Assembly (NCBI GenBank): GCA_009823505.1
Contig: VZQC01000265.1
Coordinates: forward strand, 4,309,721 to 4,373,720
DNA: 64,000 nucleotides
DNA from: Rhizomys pruinosus
Taxonomy: Eukaryota; Chordata; Mammalia; Rodentia; Spalacidae
Direction of reading: 5' to 3'
Positions 46,823 through 57,109 of the stretch are shown here, piece after piece. Positions within the stretch are counted from its first letter, which is position 1; every line of letters starts with the position of its first letter. A program made the position numbers and the translations under genes. The notes beneath the pieces are model-generated. The model was not told where the DNA came from. It ran no database searches and saw nothing but the letters and a program-made list of their open reading frames with translations.

Positions 46823-47477
46823 AGTGAAGTAACACAGTCCCAGAAAAACAAATGACAAATGGTATCTCTCATATGTGGATGCTAGTACGAATAACCCAGT
46901 TATAAATATTCCTTGTGGAGAGGGATGCATATTAAAAGAACAACAACAGAAAGATTGCATCAGAAAACTGACTGAAATGGTGACTCGGGAAGGGTGGGAG
47001 GGGTGGGAGAGGGACACGGGTGTGTATTCGATTGGTGCATATTTAATTGATGTGAGTTCAACAAGTATCCAGTTTTGCCCAGACTCTGTCCACAGGATAC
47101 ATGGTGTTTTAGGACTTAGTAAAAGTAAATATGTGTATTAAACAACATTGGTTTAAAGGCTGATAAAAACGGTAATGCATCTGAGTTAATTGGTGATATA
47201 AATTGCTGTTGTCCACATTAGCTTTAATTAAAAACTGTATAACAATTACTTCGGGTTGATATAAACAAATGTTCTCTATAATTTTGCTGTCATATAGTAT
47301 CACCTGTTAGCAATCTCTTTCACCTATAGGATGATTTAATTTAAAAATAAAGTTTGCTTCCCAATTTAATCACATACAGTAACCCAAAACAACATGGGTG
47401 AACTTGATGAAACCTGTGCCTTGATTCCACCCTATAGGCATATATAATGCAACTGCCTTTTTGAAACTCATGGGTCA
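46823..47477 (+). mobile_element. L1 ORF2 end and 3' UTR start (inverted half of twin-primed L1)
   Basis: agtgaagtaacacagtccca, atgctagtacgaataaccca, agagggatgcatattaaaag and taattggtgatataaattgc match 22,068-22,730 closely. It stops at catgggtca, next to the right target-site duplication. Confidence 0.9.
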
Positions 47478-47667
47478 TAAATGAGACATTTTCTAATAGC
47501 ACAAAAAATGTACTATTGAGCAGGAGAGGCTGAATTATTAGCTATTTTAAGATCTACAGTATTTGCTGGCCTACTAAGTTCAGAAAATGTGCTCATTTCT
47601 CATCTCCTTGATGTGTGTGATGGTATGGTCACATTGAAGACCCTGATATACTTCCATGTACAAAGTT

Positions 47668-47823
47668 GCAATAACCCAGTAGTGATGGCACACACCTTTA
47701 ATCCCAGCACTTTGGAAGCAGAGGCAGGTGGATCTTTGTAAGACAGAGGCCAACCTGATTGACATAGTGAGATGAGTTCCAGGCAAGCTGGAGATACAAG
47801 ACTATCCTGTCTCAAAAAAAAAG
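47668..47823 (+). mobile_element. B1 SINE
   Basis: gtagtgatggcacacacctt, taatcccagcactttggaag, then an A-rich tail at 47,812-47,822. Confidence 0.9.
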
Positions 47824-48140
47824 CTTCAATAATTTTAATGAATACCTCTTCCTCCAAAACTAAGCTAGTGCAGATTCCTGCCCTGCCCAGTCTAGAATAC
47901 TCATTTCATGGAATAATCAGACTAGTGTCCATTTGGTGGTTAGTGATACCCTCAGCATTGTACCATCTTCCATACTCAAGGCTCAAGGAAGCTACTGTTA
48001 TGAGTATTATGGATAATTAGGAGAAACTAGATTAAAAAAATAGGAGAAAATCCTGGTTGGTGATTATTAAGTGCTAACAGGCTGAACAAGACAATCTAGG
48101 CAGAAGAGAACAGCATAGGTGAAAACCCAGCAAGGAAGGA
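47824..48140. other. unassigned intergenic DNA
   Basis: About 300 bp between a B1 and the next L1. No gene seen. Confidence 0.4.
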
Positions 48141-48565
48141 CTGTGTAGTACGTCCAAGGTCAGAGAACTAAAGAGAGAGAATGAACAACTCAAAAAGGAC
48201 CTAGGGGGATACAATGACAAACTTCAGAAAGAACTAAAGGAAGAGATTGACAAACTCCAGAAAGAACTAGAGGGAGAAAAAAACAAACTCTGAAATGAAG
48301 TAAAAACACTGAAAAAGGAAACCAACCAATGAAGTAAGGAGCACCAAGAAGAGATTGAGAAGCTCAAAAAGAAAATGGAAATACTAAAGAAAACACAGGA
48401 TGAAATGAAAAAGGAAATAGAACACTCATCCAATCAAAAGGCATAGACTGGGAGAATGGATTAGGAAACATAACCCATCTATATGCTGTCTGCAAGAAAC
48501 CCATCTCAATGTCAAGGATAGGCACCAACTTAAGGTGAAGGGATGGAAGAAAATATTCCAAGCAA

Positions 48566-49021
48566 ATGATACCAAAAAGAAAGCAGGTGTTGCTATTCTA
48601 CTATCAGACAAAATGGACTTCAAAGCAAAAGAAATCAAAAGATACAAAGAGGGCCATTACATCTTTATTAAAGGAACAACTGACGATGAATACATATGCA
48701 CCAAACGCTGGTGCACCAAACTTTATAAAGACAATTCTTCAGGATCTCAAGGCACAGATAAACCCCAGCACACTAATAGTAGGGGACTTCCATACCCCAC
48801 TAAGTCCTTTAGACAGATCAACAGGACAAAGGATAAACAAAGAGACATCTGAACTAAATGATACAATACTCCAAATGGACCTCACAGACATCTATCAAAT
48901 ATTTCACCCAAACACCAGAGAATACACTTTCTACTCAGCACCTCATGGAACATTCTCTAAAATAGACCATATACTGGGGCACAGGAAAAAACTCAACAAA
49001 TACAAAAAGATTGAAATCTAA
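48566..49021 (+). pseudogene. L1 ORF2 endonuclease fragment (151 residues)
   Basis: From about residue 25 this frame follows the L1 apurinic/apyrimidinic-like endonuclease: NTYAPNAGAPNFIKTILQDL, then LIVGDFHTPLSPLDRSTGQR and YTFYSAPHGTFSKIDHILG. The catalytic GDFN box reads GDFH, so the asparagine is replaced. The Asp of SKIDHI is kept, but the frame ends before the last catalytic His. The N-terminal part of the domain lies in the frame at 48,535, so there is a frameshift. Real change and sequencing error cannot be told apart here. Confidence 0.8.
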
Positions 49022-50411
49022 TCTCATGCATTCTATCAGGACACACCGTGCAATAAAAACTCAATATCAACACCAAGATAAAACCCTACAACCTACAAGA
49101 ACACATGGAGACTAAACAACACTTCCCTGAATAATGAATGGGTTCCAAGGGAAGAATTAAAAGCGTTCATTGGAACTGAATGACAATGATAATACAACAC
49201 AGCAAAACCTATGGGACTCTTTAAAAGCAATCCTAAGAGGGAAGTTTTAAAACCTTAAGTGCCTACATTTAAAAAAAAAAAAAAAACAAAAAAAACAAAA
49301 CAAACGCGACAAACAGCACAAATGAATGCTCTAAGACTGGCAGCTAAAAATATCTTGAGAGAACAACAATAACTGAACCCTAAATGCAGCAGAAAAGAAG
49401 AAATAACAAAATATCAAGAGCAGAGATCAATGAAATAGACACAAAGACAAACCATGCCAAAAAAAAATAAGCAATGTATCCAAAAGTTTGTTCTTTGAGA
49501 GCAATAAACAAGAATATAGACCTCTAGCCCCATTAACCAAAAGAAACGAAGAAACAAACTCCAAATCAATAGAATCTGGGATGGAAAAGGGGAAACTCAC
49601 AATAGACAATGAAAAGATCCAGGCAATCATAAAGGAATACTGCAAAAACTAATACTCTCACTAATTTTGAAAAAAACCTAGAAGAAATGGATAAATATTC
49701 TGAAAATCCTGGGAATCACCAAAGCTAACAAACCAGAGATGGACAGGCTTAAAACGTAGACCAATAATATTAGGAAGAAATGAAGATGTAATAAGTAGCC
49801 TCCCAACCAAAAATGGGCCATGTCCATGTCGGTTTCACGCAACCATCTAATAAAATATTGCCACAAAAGACTTACAAAACCATTACTACTCAAGTTGTTA
49901 GAAGGATACAAAGACGGAAGTTCTCCCAGATTCCTTCTATGAAGCCAGCATCACGCTAATTACAAAACCAGGTAAAAGATACAACCAAAAAAGGAGAACT
50001 ATAGACCCATTTCCTAATGAACACAGATGTCCAAAATTCTAAACAGTGATACTGGCAAATAGCATACAGACCCACATCAAGAAGTCATCCATCAGGACCA
50101 AGTTGGATTCATACCAGGATGCAGGGATGGCTTCAAGATTGAAAATCAATAAAATCATCAAGCATATAAATGGACTGAAGGACAAAAAAATGACACCATC
50201 ATCATCAATGAACAAAAGCCTTTGACAAAATCCAGCATCCCTTCATGTTTAAAGTCTTAGAGGGGAATTGGGTATGGAGGGATCAATTCCTCAATGTAAT
50301 CAAAGCCATATACAGGTAAACCCACAGGCAATATCATCCTAAATGGGGAAATGAAAAAGATTCCCCTTAAGGTAGGAACTCGGCAAGGCTGGCCTCTTGT
50401 CTACACTCCTT

Positions 50412-50556
50412 TTCTTTTCTTTCATTTTTTTTTTTGGTCTTTCTAGACAGGGTCTCCCTGTAGCCCCAGCTGTCCTGGAACTCACTCTCTGTAAACCAGT
50501 GGGCTGGCCTTGAACTCACAAAGTTCCACCTGCCTCTGTCTCCAAGTGTGCTAGCG
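50412..50556 (-). mobile_element. B1 SINE, copy B
   Basis: Reverse B1 within L1 ORF2 (tctagacagggtctccctgt, ggctggccttgaactcacaa). Confidence 0.93.
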
Positions 50557-50578
50557 TTTGAAACCCTTGCTAGGGCAG

Positions 50579-50979
50579 TGTCCTAGTTTGTCTTCCATTG
50601 CGCTGTGACAAAAACACTCTGACTGACACCACTTGGGGCGGAAGGGTTATTCAGCTCACAATCTCGTGGGTCCTAGCTTCCATCTCAGGGGAGCCAATGC
50701 AGGGAACTCAGGGCGGAACCTTGGAGGCAGGCTTAAGCACAGGCCAGAGGATGTTGACGGCTTGCTCCACCTGGTCATGCCCAGCTGCTTCTTCTTATAC
50801 AGTACACACAACCTGCCCAGCGGTGGCACCACTCATGGGGCTGGCACTCCACACTGTCCTCCGCCCATCAATACAAATACTAACAGATGTGGCCACAGGC
50901 CAATCCAATGGAGCCAATTTCCCAATTGAGGCTCCCTCAACCCAGGTGTGTCAAGTTGACACTAAAGCTATCCAGCACA
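50579..50979 (-). mobile_element. left LTR of the ERV composite, reverse orientation
   Basis: Read on the minus strand it starts TGTGCTGGATAGC and ends CTAGGACA. It has a TATA-like tgtataagaag and a weak AATAAC near the end. It is the same family as the solo LTR at 28,707-29,099, which fixes its orientation. acaaggggt lies just upstream on the minus strand. Confidence 0.8.
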
Positions 50980-52140
50980 ATTGACCCCTTGTCAACTTGA
51001 CACACAAAACACATCACTATTAAACCACCACCTTTCCAGTTCTTGTCCCCAAAGTATGATGTTAACATTAATCACAACCTAAGACAGTACCGACTTAAAA
51101 GTCCCACAGTCCTTAAAATGTCCAAATGCTTAAAAGTTCAGTCTATTAAAAGTCTCTTAACTATGGGCTGCTGTAAAATCCAAAACAAGTACTGTCATAT
51201 TTCAAAGGGAAGAATCAGGCACTCTCAAGCAAAACCTAAGTCTAGCAAAGTAGCTCAAGGCTGGACACCAGGGATTCACTAATGATCTTCTGGGCTCCAA
51301 AGGGTTTCAGCTACTCCCCCTCTCCAACTCGACCCTCCGTGGCACACACAGCTCATCTCGCAGACCCAAGCTGACTCCATTCCACACCTGCTGCTGCTCT
51401 TGGTGGTCATCCCATGGTCCTGGCATCTCCAAAAAGCTGGGGTAGCCACTGAAACTGAAGCAGCCCCTTCACCAATGGTCCCTTCTGACCTCTCCTGGTG
51501 CAAAGCCCCAGATTCTCTCCATGACCCCTGAAATCCTGGGGTCTTCACTGCAACCGAGGTGCACTTCCACCAATGGTCTTTCCTGACCTCTCACAGTGCC
51601 AAGCTTCAGCTGCTCTCTGTGACCCCCTCAAATTTCAATACCCGAACCATATAGGAGACTATTACACATTACCAAGTCCTGCTTCTGGCTCAAGATGGAG
51701 TCTCGAGCCCCTTCTGGATCACAGCTTCTGTGTGCTGACCCTTAAGAAATTATTCCTGGAAGATTTCACCACAGTGATGCTGGTCTCTTGTTACTTACAG
51801 CTGATTTTTCAGCCCCAGCTAACCAGCATCAATTGTCCCAGTACAAACTTCAGGGTCTGGTCTCTTGTTACTTACAGCTGATTCTTCAGCCCCAGCTGAC
51901 CAGAACCCATAGATTACACAGACATGATGATCTCTGCTCCCGTGAGACTAAAAACTTCACAAGCCAGGCCTCCATCTTCAACTCCTTCAGCAAAACTGCT
52001 CCAAGCTCCACAGCAACGATCTTTAGGCATTCAATGATCTTCCCAGCCCAAAGTTCCAAACGCCTCCACAATCCTTCCCCAGAACAACAAGCTCAGGTCT
52101 GTCACAGCAATACCCTGCTCTTCTGGTACCAATTTCTGTC
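50980..52140 (+). mobile_element. ERV interior without recognised coding
   Basis: C-rich sequence between the left LTR and the dUTPase-like frame. It contains near-duplicated phrases about 95 bp apart (ctggtctcttgttacttaca at 51,780 and 51,857). No gag, protease or RT motifs are found in any frame, but indels may hide them. Confidence 0.55.
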
Positions 52141-52142
52141 CT

Positions 52143-52796
52143 TTGAATCAGCCCCCACTATATGGTACTGTTTCTCCTATAGTCAGAATTCATGGGTCCA
52201 GGAACCAAGGGGTGAAAGTGGGAGTCATTCCACTCGCCATTACCCCTAGTGACCCAATAGGAAAATTTTTGCTTCCTGTACCCACGACCTTGCATTCTGT
52301 TGGTCTAAATGTTTTGGTTCTAAAGTGGGGAGTGCTTTTGCCAGGAGATTCAGCAAAGGTTCCATTGAACTGGAAGATAAGACTTCCCCCTGACCACTTT
52401 GGGCTTCTACTGCTCTTAAGCCAACAGGCTAAGGAAGGAATAACAGTAGTAGGAGGAGTGAGTGATCCAGACTACCAGGAGGAAATTGGACTTTTACTCC
52501 ACAGTGGAGGCAAGGAAGATTATGTCTGGAAGGCAGCAGATGCTGTAGGGTGCCTTATGGTGCTACCATGTCCTATGATTAAGGTCATTGGGAAACTCCA
52601 ACCACTCAAACCAGACAGGACAACAAATGGCCCAGACCCTTCAGGGATGAAGGTATGGGTCACTCCTCCAGGGAAAGAGCCAAGACCTGCAGAGGTGCTT
52701 GCTGATGGTGGAGGAAATACAGAATGGGTAGTAGAAGAAGGTAGTCATAAATATCAGCTGAGGCCACGGGACCAGTTGCAGAAACGTGGATTATAA
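52143..52796 (+). pseudogene. ERV dUTPase-like frame (217 residues)
   Basis: dUTPases hydrolyse dUTP to dUMP; some ERV-L-type retroviruses carry one at the end of pol. Residues about 75-150 follow the fold order: LPPDHFGLLLLLSQQ around motifs 1-2, VVGGVSDPDYQEEIGLLL as motif 3 (the usual Asp-x-Asp-Tyr is kept), and AVGCLMVLPCPMIKVIGK as motif 4. The serine-rich motif 2 reads LLSQQ in place of an Arg-Ser-Ser type box, so activity is doubtful. Residues 165-217 are a further conserved tail ending QLRPRDQLQK. The start codon is simply the first Met and need not be real. Copy A has it broken by indels. Confidence 0.72.
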
Positions 52797-53107
52797 TAGA
52801 TATTAACTTTTGTCCTATTTGGTTAAGAATGTGCTTGTTCATATATATACATATATTAAGCAGATACTTGTGTTGTTCCCTTTTGAATGTGCAACTGAGC
52901 TAAGTGTTAAATGTTGTCATATTTAGGTTATTAGATACTGAAGGACTAAGTGTTCCTCAAGGACATTACCACCTACTCTAATATATAATGCTTTGCTATT
53001 GCACGTGAGACACTTATAACATGTTAGGTGGAATTATGACCTTGCCATTGTTTGCAATTGACATTTAAGCATAACATAAGGGAGGCTATTTATTGGGTGT
53101 CAAGTTG

Positions 53108-53121
53108 ACAAGGGGTGGACT
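53108..53121 (+). promoter_or_regulatory. polypurine-tract-like motif next to right LTR
   Basis: acaaggggtggact directly precedes the TGTGATGG start of the right LTR, the position used to prime plus-strand DNA in retroviruses. A similar acaaggggt precedes the inverted left LTR on the other strand. Confidence 0.6.
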
Positions 53122-53574
53122 TGTGATGGTTAATCCTGGGTATCAACTTGACTGGACTAAGGAACAAATAAGAGAAAAAGGATCTTCGGATTGGACCACC
53201 TCAACCCGGAGGGCCCACCCCAAATGTGGGCGTTACCTTCTGCTGGCAGGCCTTTTGGCCACAGCAGAGCGAGCTGGTCCTTTTTTTTCCTGCGGCTTGC
53301 CTCTCTCTCACTGGTGAGTTTGTCTTGCTGCTGTGATCACCCCTTCGGATCCCAGCGTGTACTGAGACCAGCAGATCTCCTTCAGCACCAGATTGGGACT
53401 ACTGAAACATCCAGCCTTGCAGACTAAGCAGTTCCCTGGATTCTCAGCCTCTCCAGTGAGGTGTGGCTACTGTTGGACTACTTGATCTCTGTCACGTGAG
53501 CAAATCAATAAATTGTATATAGCTATATATTTGTTCTGTTGCTTCTGTTTCTTTAGAGAACCCTGACTAATACA
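53122..53574 (+). mobile_element. right LTR of the ERV composite
   Basis: TGTGATGGTTAATCC...CTGACTAATACA with AATAAA at about 53,506 (caataaattgtatat). The end (gagaaccctgactaatac) is typical of a rodent LTR group, but I do not name the family. It differs from the left LTR apart from a shared tcaacttgac motif near the start. Confidence 0.8.
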
Positions 53575-53653
53575 GGCAGTAAGGCAAGAAAAGGAAATTA
53601 AAGGAGTTCTTATTGGAAAAGAGGAAGTCAAACTATCCCTTTTTGCTGATGAT

Positions 53654-54145
53654 ATGATTGTCTACCTAAGGGATGCTAAGAACTCCACCAGAAAACTCCT
53701 AGAAATGATTAAGTACTTCAGTAAAGTGGCAGGATACAAAATAAATCTAGAAAAATCAGTAGCCTTTCTTTACACCAATAAGCAAATGAAGAAGGAATAC
53801 AAGGAGACCTTTCCACTCACAATAGCCTCAAAAACAATAAAATACCTAGGAACAAACCTAACCAAAGACACCAAGGATCTCTACAATAAAAATTTTAAAC
53901 CCTTGAAGAAGGAAATTGAGGAAGACATCCGAAGATGGACAAACCTCCCATGCTCATGGACTGGGAAAATAAATATAGTAAAAATGTCCATTCTACCCAA
54001 ACTCGTGTACAGATTTAATGCAATCCCAATCAAAATCCCAAGAGCTTCTTCACAGCCTTGGGAAAAAATCCTCAATTTCATTTGGAAAAACAAAAGACCC
54101 GAAAACAATAAATATCATAAAACACATAAATTGATTGAAAGATAA
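53654..54145 (+). pseudogene. L1 ORF2 RT segment (163 residues)
   Basis: The in-frame codons before the first Met read FADD, the RT active-site box, so the true frame began upstream. The segment then runs through the palm and thumb: [38 protein letters not shown] and FNAIPIKIP. It loses L1 homology at residue 150 or so, where the second L1 joins. Separated from its endonuclease by the ERV, it is dead. Confidence 0.85.
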
Positions 54146-54372
54146 AACCCACTCTCAGCTGATGCAGAAAAAGCCTTTGACAAATCCAGCATGCCTTAAT
54201 GCTTAAAGTCCTAGAGGGAATTGGACTTCAGGGAACATTCCTCAATGTAATTAAAGTCATATACTACAATTCCACAGCCATCATAATCCTAAATGGAGAA
54301 AAGTTAGAAGCATTCCCCCTAAAAGCAGGAATCCAGGCAGGCTGTCCCCTATAACCATTCTTCTTCAATATA

Positions 54373-55023
54373 GTGCTTGAAACACTTGCCAGGGCAGTAA
54401 GGCAAGAAAGGGAATTTAAAGGAGTACCAATTGCAAAAGAGGAAGTCAAACTATCCCTCTTTGCAGATGATATGATAGTTTACCTAAAGGATGCTACAAA
54501 CTCTACCAGAAAACTCCGAGAAATGATTATGACTTTCATTAAAGTGGCAGGACACAAAATTAACCTACAAAAATCAGTAGCTTTTCTTTACACCAACAAT
54601 AAGCAACTGGAGAAGGGATACAAGAAGACCTTCCCACTCACAGTGGCCATAAAAACAATAAAATACCTAGGAACAAACTTAACCAAAGACACCAAAGATC
54701 TGTACAACAAAAATTTTAAACCCCTGAAAAAGGAGATTGAAGAAGACATCAGAAGATGTAAAGACCTCCCATGCTCATGGATTGGAAAGATTAATACAGT
54801 AAAAATGTCCATTTTACCCAAATTGATATACAGATTCAATGCAATCACAATTAAAATCCCCAAGAGTTTCTTCACAGACTTGGAAAGAATCCTTAAATTC
54901 ATATGGAAAAACAAAAGACCTGGAATAGCCAAAGTGACCTTGAATGAAAAGCGCAATACAGGGGGGATCACTATACCAGACTTCAAACTGTATTTCAGGG
55001 GTATAGTCTCAAAAACAGCCTGA
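54373..55023 (+). pseudogene. L1 ORF2 RT domain (216 residues)
   Basis: The longest clean L1 frame in the window. FADD lies at residues 30-33, followed by the palm ([20 protein letters not shown]), the thumb ([20 protein letters not shown]) and [16 protein letters not shown]. It ends where a stop occurs in place of the usual Trp-Tyr after SKTA. The Met is internal. No endonuclease is present upstream in this L1, so it cannot mobilise on its own. Confidence 0.88.
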
Positions 55024-55339
55024 TATTGGCACAAAAATAGACCCATAGACCAATGCCACAAAATCGAAGATCCAAACTTGAGCACATACAATTTCAGCCA
55101 CTTCATATTTGACAAAGGGGCCAAAAAGCCTCAGTGGAGGAAAGACAGCATCTTCAGCGAATGGTGCTGGCAAAACTGGATCACCATTTGTAGAAGAATA
55201 AAATTAATCCCCTACCTCTCAACCTGTAAAAAATCAACTCCAAGTGGATCAAAGACCTCAATGTGAAACCTGAAACTCTGAAGGGGATAGAAGAAAATGT
55301 TGGCAGTAACATACAAGACATAGGCATAAGAAAATACTT

Positions 55340-55497
55340 TTTCATTTTGGTATTTTTTGAGACAGAGTCTCCCTATAGCTCTGGCTGTCCTGGAACTGAC
55401 TCTGTAGTCCAGGCTGGCCTTTGAACTTATGGAGATCCTCCTGCCTCTGCTTCCCAAGTGCTAGGATTAAAGGCATGTGCCACCATGCCTGGCCTGA
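55340..55497 (-). mobile_element. B1 SINE, copy B
   Basis: Reverse B1 (ttgagacagagtctccctat, ggattaaaggcatgtgccac) inserted in ORF2 of the second L1, after atacaagacataggcataag. Confidence 0.93.
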
Positions 55498-55963
55498 AAA
55501 GACTTTCTTAATCAAAGCAGCTGCATAGAAAATAAAGTTAACAATTGACAAGTATGATCTCATTAAACTCAAAAGCTATTGTAAGGGAAAGAAACAATCA
55601 GGGAACTGAAGAGAAAATCTACAGAGTGGGAGGAAACCTTCACCAGTGTTACATCTGAAAGAGCATTAACATCCAGAATATATAACCTTCTCAAAAAACA
55701 AAGATGTAAGAAAATTACCCACTCAAGAAATGGAGTAAAGTGAGGAAATAAAGATGGCTGAGAAACACCTTTAACAGTGTTCAACATCATTAATAATTAA
55801 GGAAATGCATATTAAAACCACTTTAAGATATCATCTCACTCTGATAAATCCGGCTAATATCAAAAAAACAAAAGACACCAAATGCTGGAGAGGATGTGGG
55901 GAAAGGGGAACACTCATCTGCTGCTGGTAGGAATGTAAACCCATACAACCACTATGGAAAGCA

Positions 55964-56275
55964 GTGTGGAGAAACCTTAAAAGACTCAAAATGACTCTAC
56001 CAAGTAACCTAGTCATACCACTCCTGGGTATATACCCACAAGACTCATCCTACTGCAAAGATACATGCACATCTATGTTTATTGCAGCTCTCTTGACAAT
56101 AGCAAAGAGCTGGAACCAACCCAAATGCCCATCAACCAATGAGTGGATAGAGAAAATGTGGTATATCTGCACGATGGAGCTCTATGCAGCAGTAAAGGAA
56201 GTTGACATCATGAACTTTGCAGGTAAATGGATGGAACTAGAAGCCATTATGCTAAGTGAAGTAACACAGTGCTAG
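55964..56275 (+). pseudogene. L1 ORF2 C-terminus (103 residues)
   Basis: Open frame after the Cys motif: PLLGIYPQDSSYCKDTCTSM, then ALLTIAKSWNQPKCPSTNEW and the ORF2 end MLSEVTQC followed by a stop. It marks the ORF2-3' UTR boundary at about 56,275. Confidence 0.83.
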
Positions 56276-56297
56276 AAAAACAAATGATAAATGGTAT

Positions 56298-56770
56298 CCC
56301 TCATCTGTGGATGTTAGCACCAAATGCCTAGTAATAAGACAAACTGAGCAATATTTTCTTTTACCTGAAAGCAACTGTACCATTATAATGTGAATATCTT
56401 AATGGATCTAGAATTAACCTACCACTTACTTTCAGACTTTGTAATTGTGGTATATAGGGAGAGGGTATGTATATGTGCTTTAGAGAAATTTAAAATTAAA
56501 GGGAAAAATGTGAATTCCAAAAATGATTACCCTCATTTGTGGATGCTAATACCAAATCCCCAGTTGAAATGCAAGCTGTACAATTTTGTTATATTTATTT
56601 TTATCTGAAAGCAAATGTTCTATTATAATGTGAATATCTTAATGGGCTCTAGAATTGATCTATCACTTATTTTCATACTCTGTAATTACTGTATATGGGT
56701 GGAAGTTATGTATTCATACCTTAGAGAAATATAAAACTAAATGGGAAAAATTTGAATGCTTAAACATTTT
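56298..56770 (+). repeat. tandem dimer in L1 3' UTR
   Basis: Two diverged units of about 235-240 bp in tandem, at about 56,298-56,529 and 56,530-56,770. Each has ctcatctgtggatg or ctcatttgtggatg, then ctgaaagcaa, attataatgtgaatatctta, tctagaatt and a ttagagaaat-taaaa-taaa block. Single units of this kind are seen at 15,180-15,430 and 27,868-28,000. Confidence 0.85.
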
Positions 56771-57109
56771 GGAATTAACATACAGTTTATTCTCAGAAGT
56801 CATAATTTTGATACATTTGTGATTATGTGATGGTTATATAGGCATATGTTGGAGCAATAATAAAGGGAGGGAAAAACAACACATAAAGATTGAGTCAAAG
56901 AAGTGACTGATATAGGTAAATTCTGCCCAAAACAACAAACCTCTGCAGTGAAAAACTTTGGAAAGACTGAGATAAAGATGAAAGACATGTATGGCAGAAG
57001 GCATGAACTGGGGTGAGGTGGGGGGCAGGGAGAAGGGAATGTGTTTAAGTTGGACTGAAAGATAATGTATGAAATACACAAAAAATCAATAAAAAAGAAA
57101 AAAAAATTA

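Larger units (their letters stand above)
33396..47477 (-). mobile_element. L1-flanked interval bounded by a 17-bp target duplication
   Basis: taaatgagacattttct occurs at 33,379-33,395 and 47,478-47,494. Directly inside the left repeat is poly(T) and the complement of the long-3'-UTR L1 end (33,396-33,984). Directly inside the right repeat is forward sequence of the same L1 (46,823-47,477), covering the last ORF2 codons and the start of the 3' UTR. This is the layout of a twin-primed L1 on the minus strand. The 12.8 kb between these halves is a second copy of 48,993-61,265 and may not belong here. Confidence 0.75.
50579..53574 (+). mobile_element. ERV composite with LTRs in opposite orientation
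   Basis: TGTCCTAG...CTAATACA, 2,996 bp, inserted in L1 ORF2. The 5-bp repeat ggcag lies at 50,574-50,578 and 53,575-53,579, and removing the element restores L1 sequence (tagggcagtaaggcaag). The left 401 bp is an LTR in reverse orientation and the right 453 bp is a different LTR in forward orientation. Each is preceded, in its own orientation, by acaaggggt, a polypurine-tract-like motif. The interior keeps a dUTPase-like frame but no recognisable gag, RT or env, so it is non-autonomous. Confidence 0.8.
48150..54105 (+). mobile_element. L1 (ORF1 coiled coil to ORF2 RT), interrupted by B1 and ERV
   Basis: Begins in A-rich sequence encoding repeated Lys/Glu/Leu heptads (about 48,150-48,425), the coiled coil of L1 ORF1p. 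It then jumps directly to ORF2 near its start (ccaatcaaaaggcatagact), skipping the rest of ORF1. Endonuclease, linker and RT follow, split by a B1 (50,412) and the ERV composite (50,579-53,574). The L1 sequence ends without a 3' end at about 54,105, where a second L1 begins. Overlaps copy B of the duplicated block from 48,993 on. Confidence 0.85.
54106..57105 (+). mobile_element. second L1, RT to dimeric 3' UTR, copy B
   Basis: After the first L1 stops, ORF2 starts again at the RT domain (ctgatgcagaaaaagccttt), so RT sequence occurs twice in a row. This L1 carries FADD at about 54,460, a thumb, a B1 at 55,340, the C-terminal ORF2 to about 56,270, and a 3' UTR with two related units of about 240 bp. 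It ends aaatacacaaaaaatcaata plus an A-rich tail at about 57,105. It is 5'-truncated. Confidence 0.87.

Noticed and set aside
52143..52796. Host dUTPase gene or retrocopy
   Set aside because: The frame is bounded by a polypurine tract and LTR, lacks the usual host N- and C-terminal motifs and is repeated with the ERV, so it is viral in origin.
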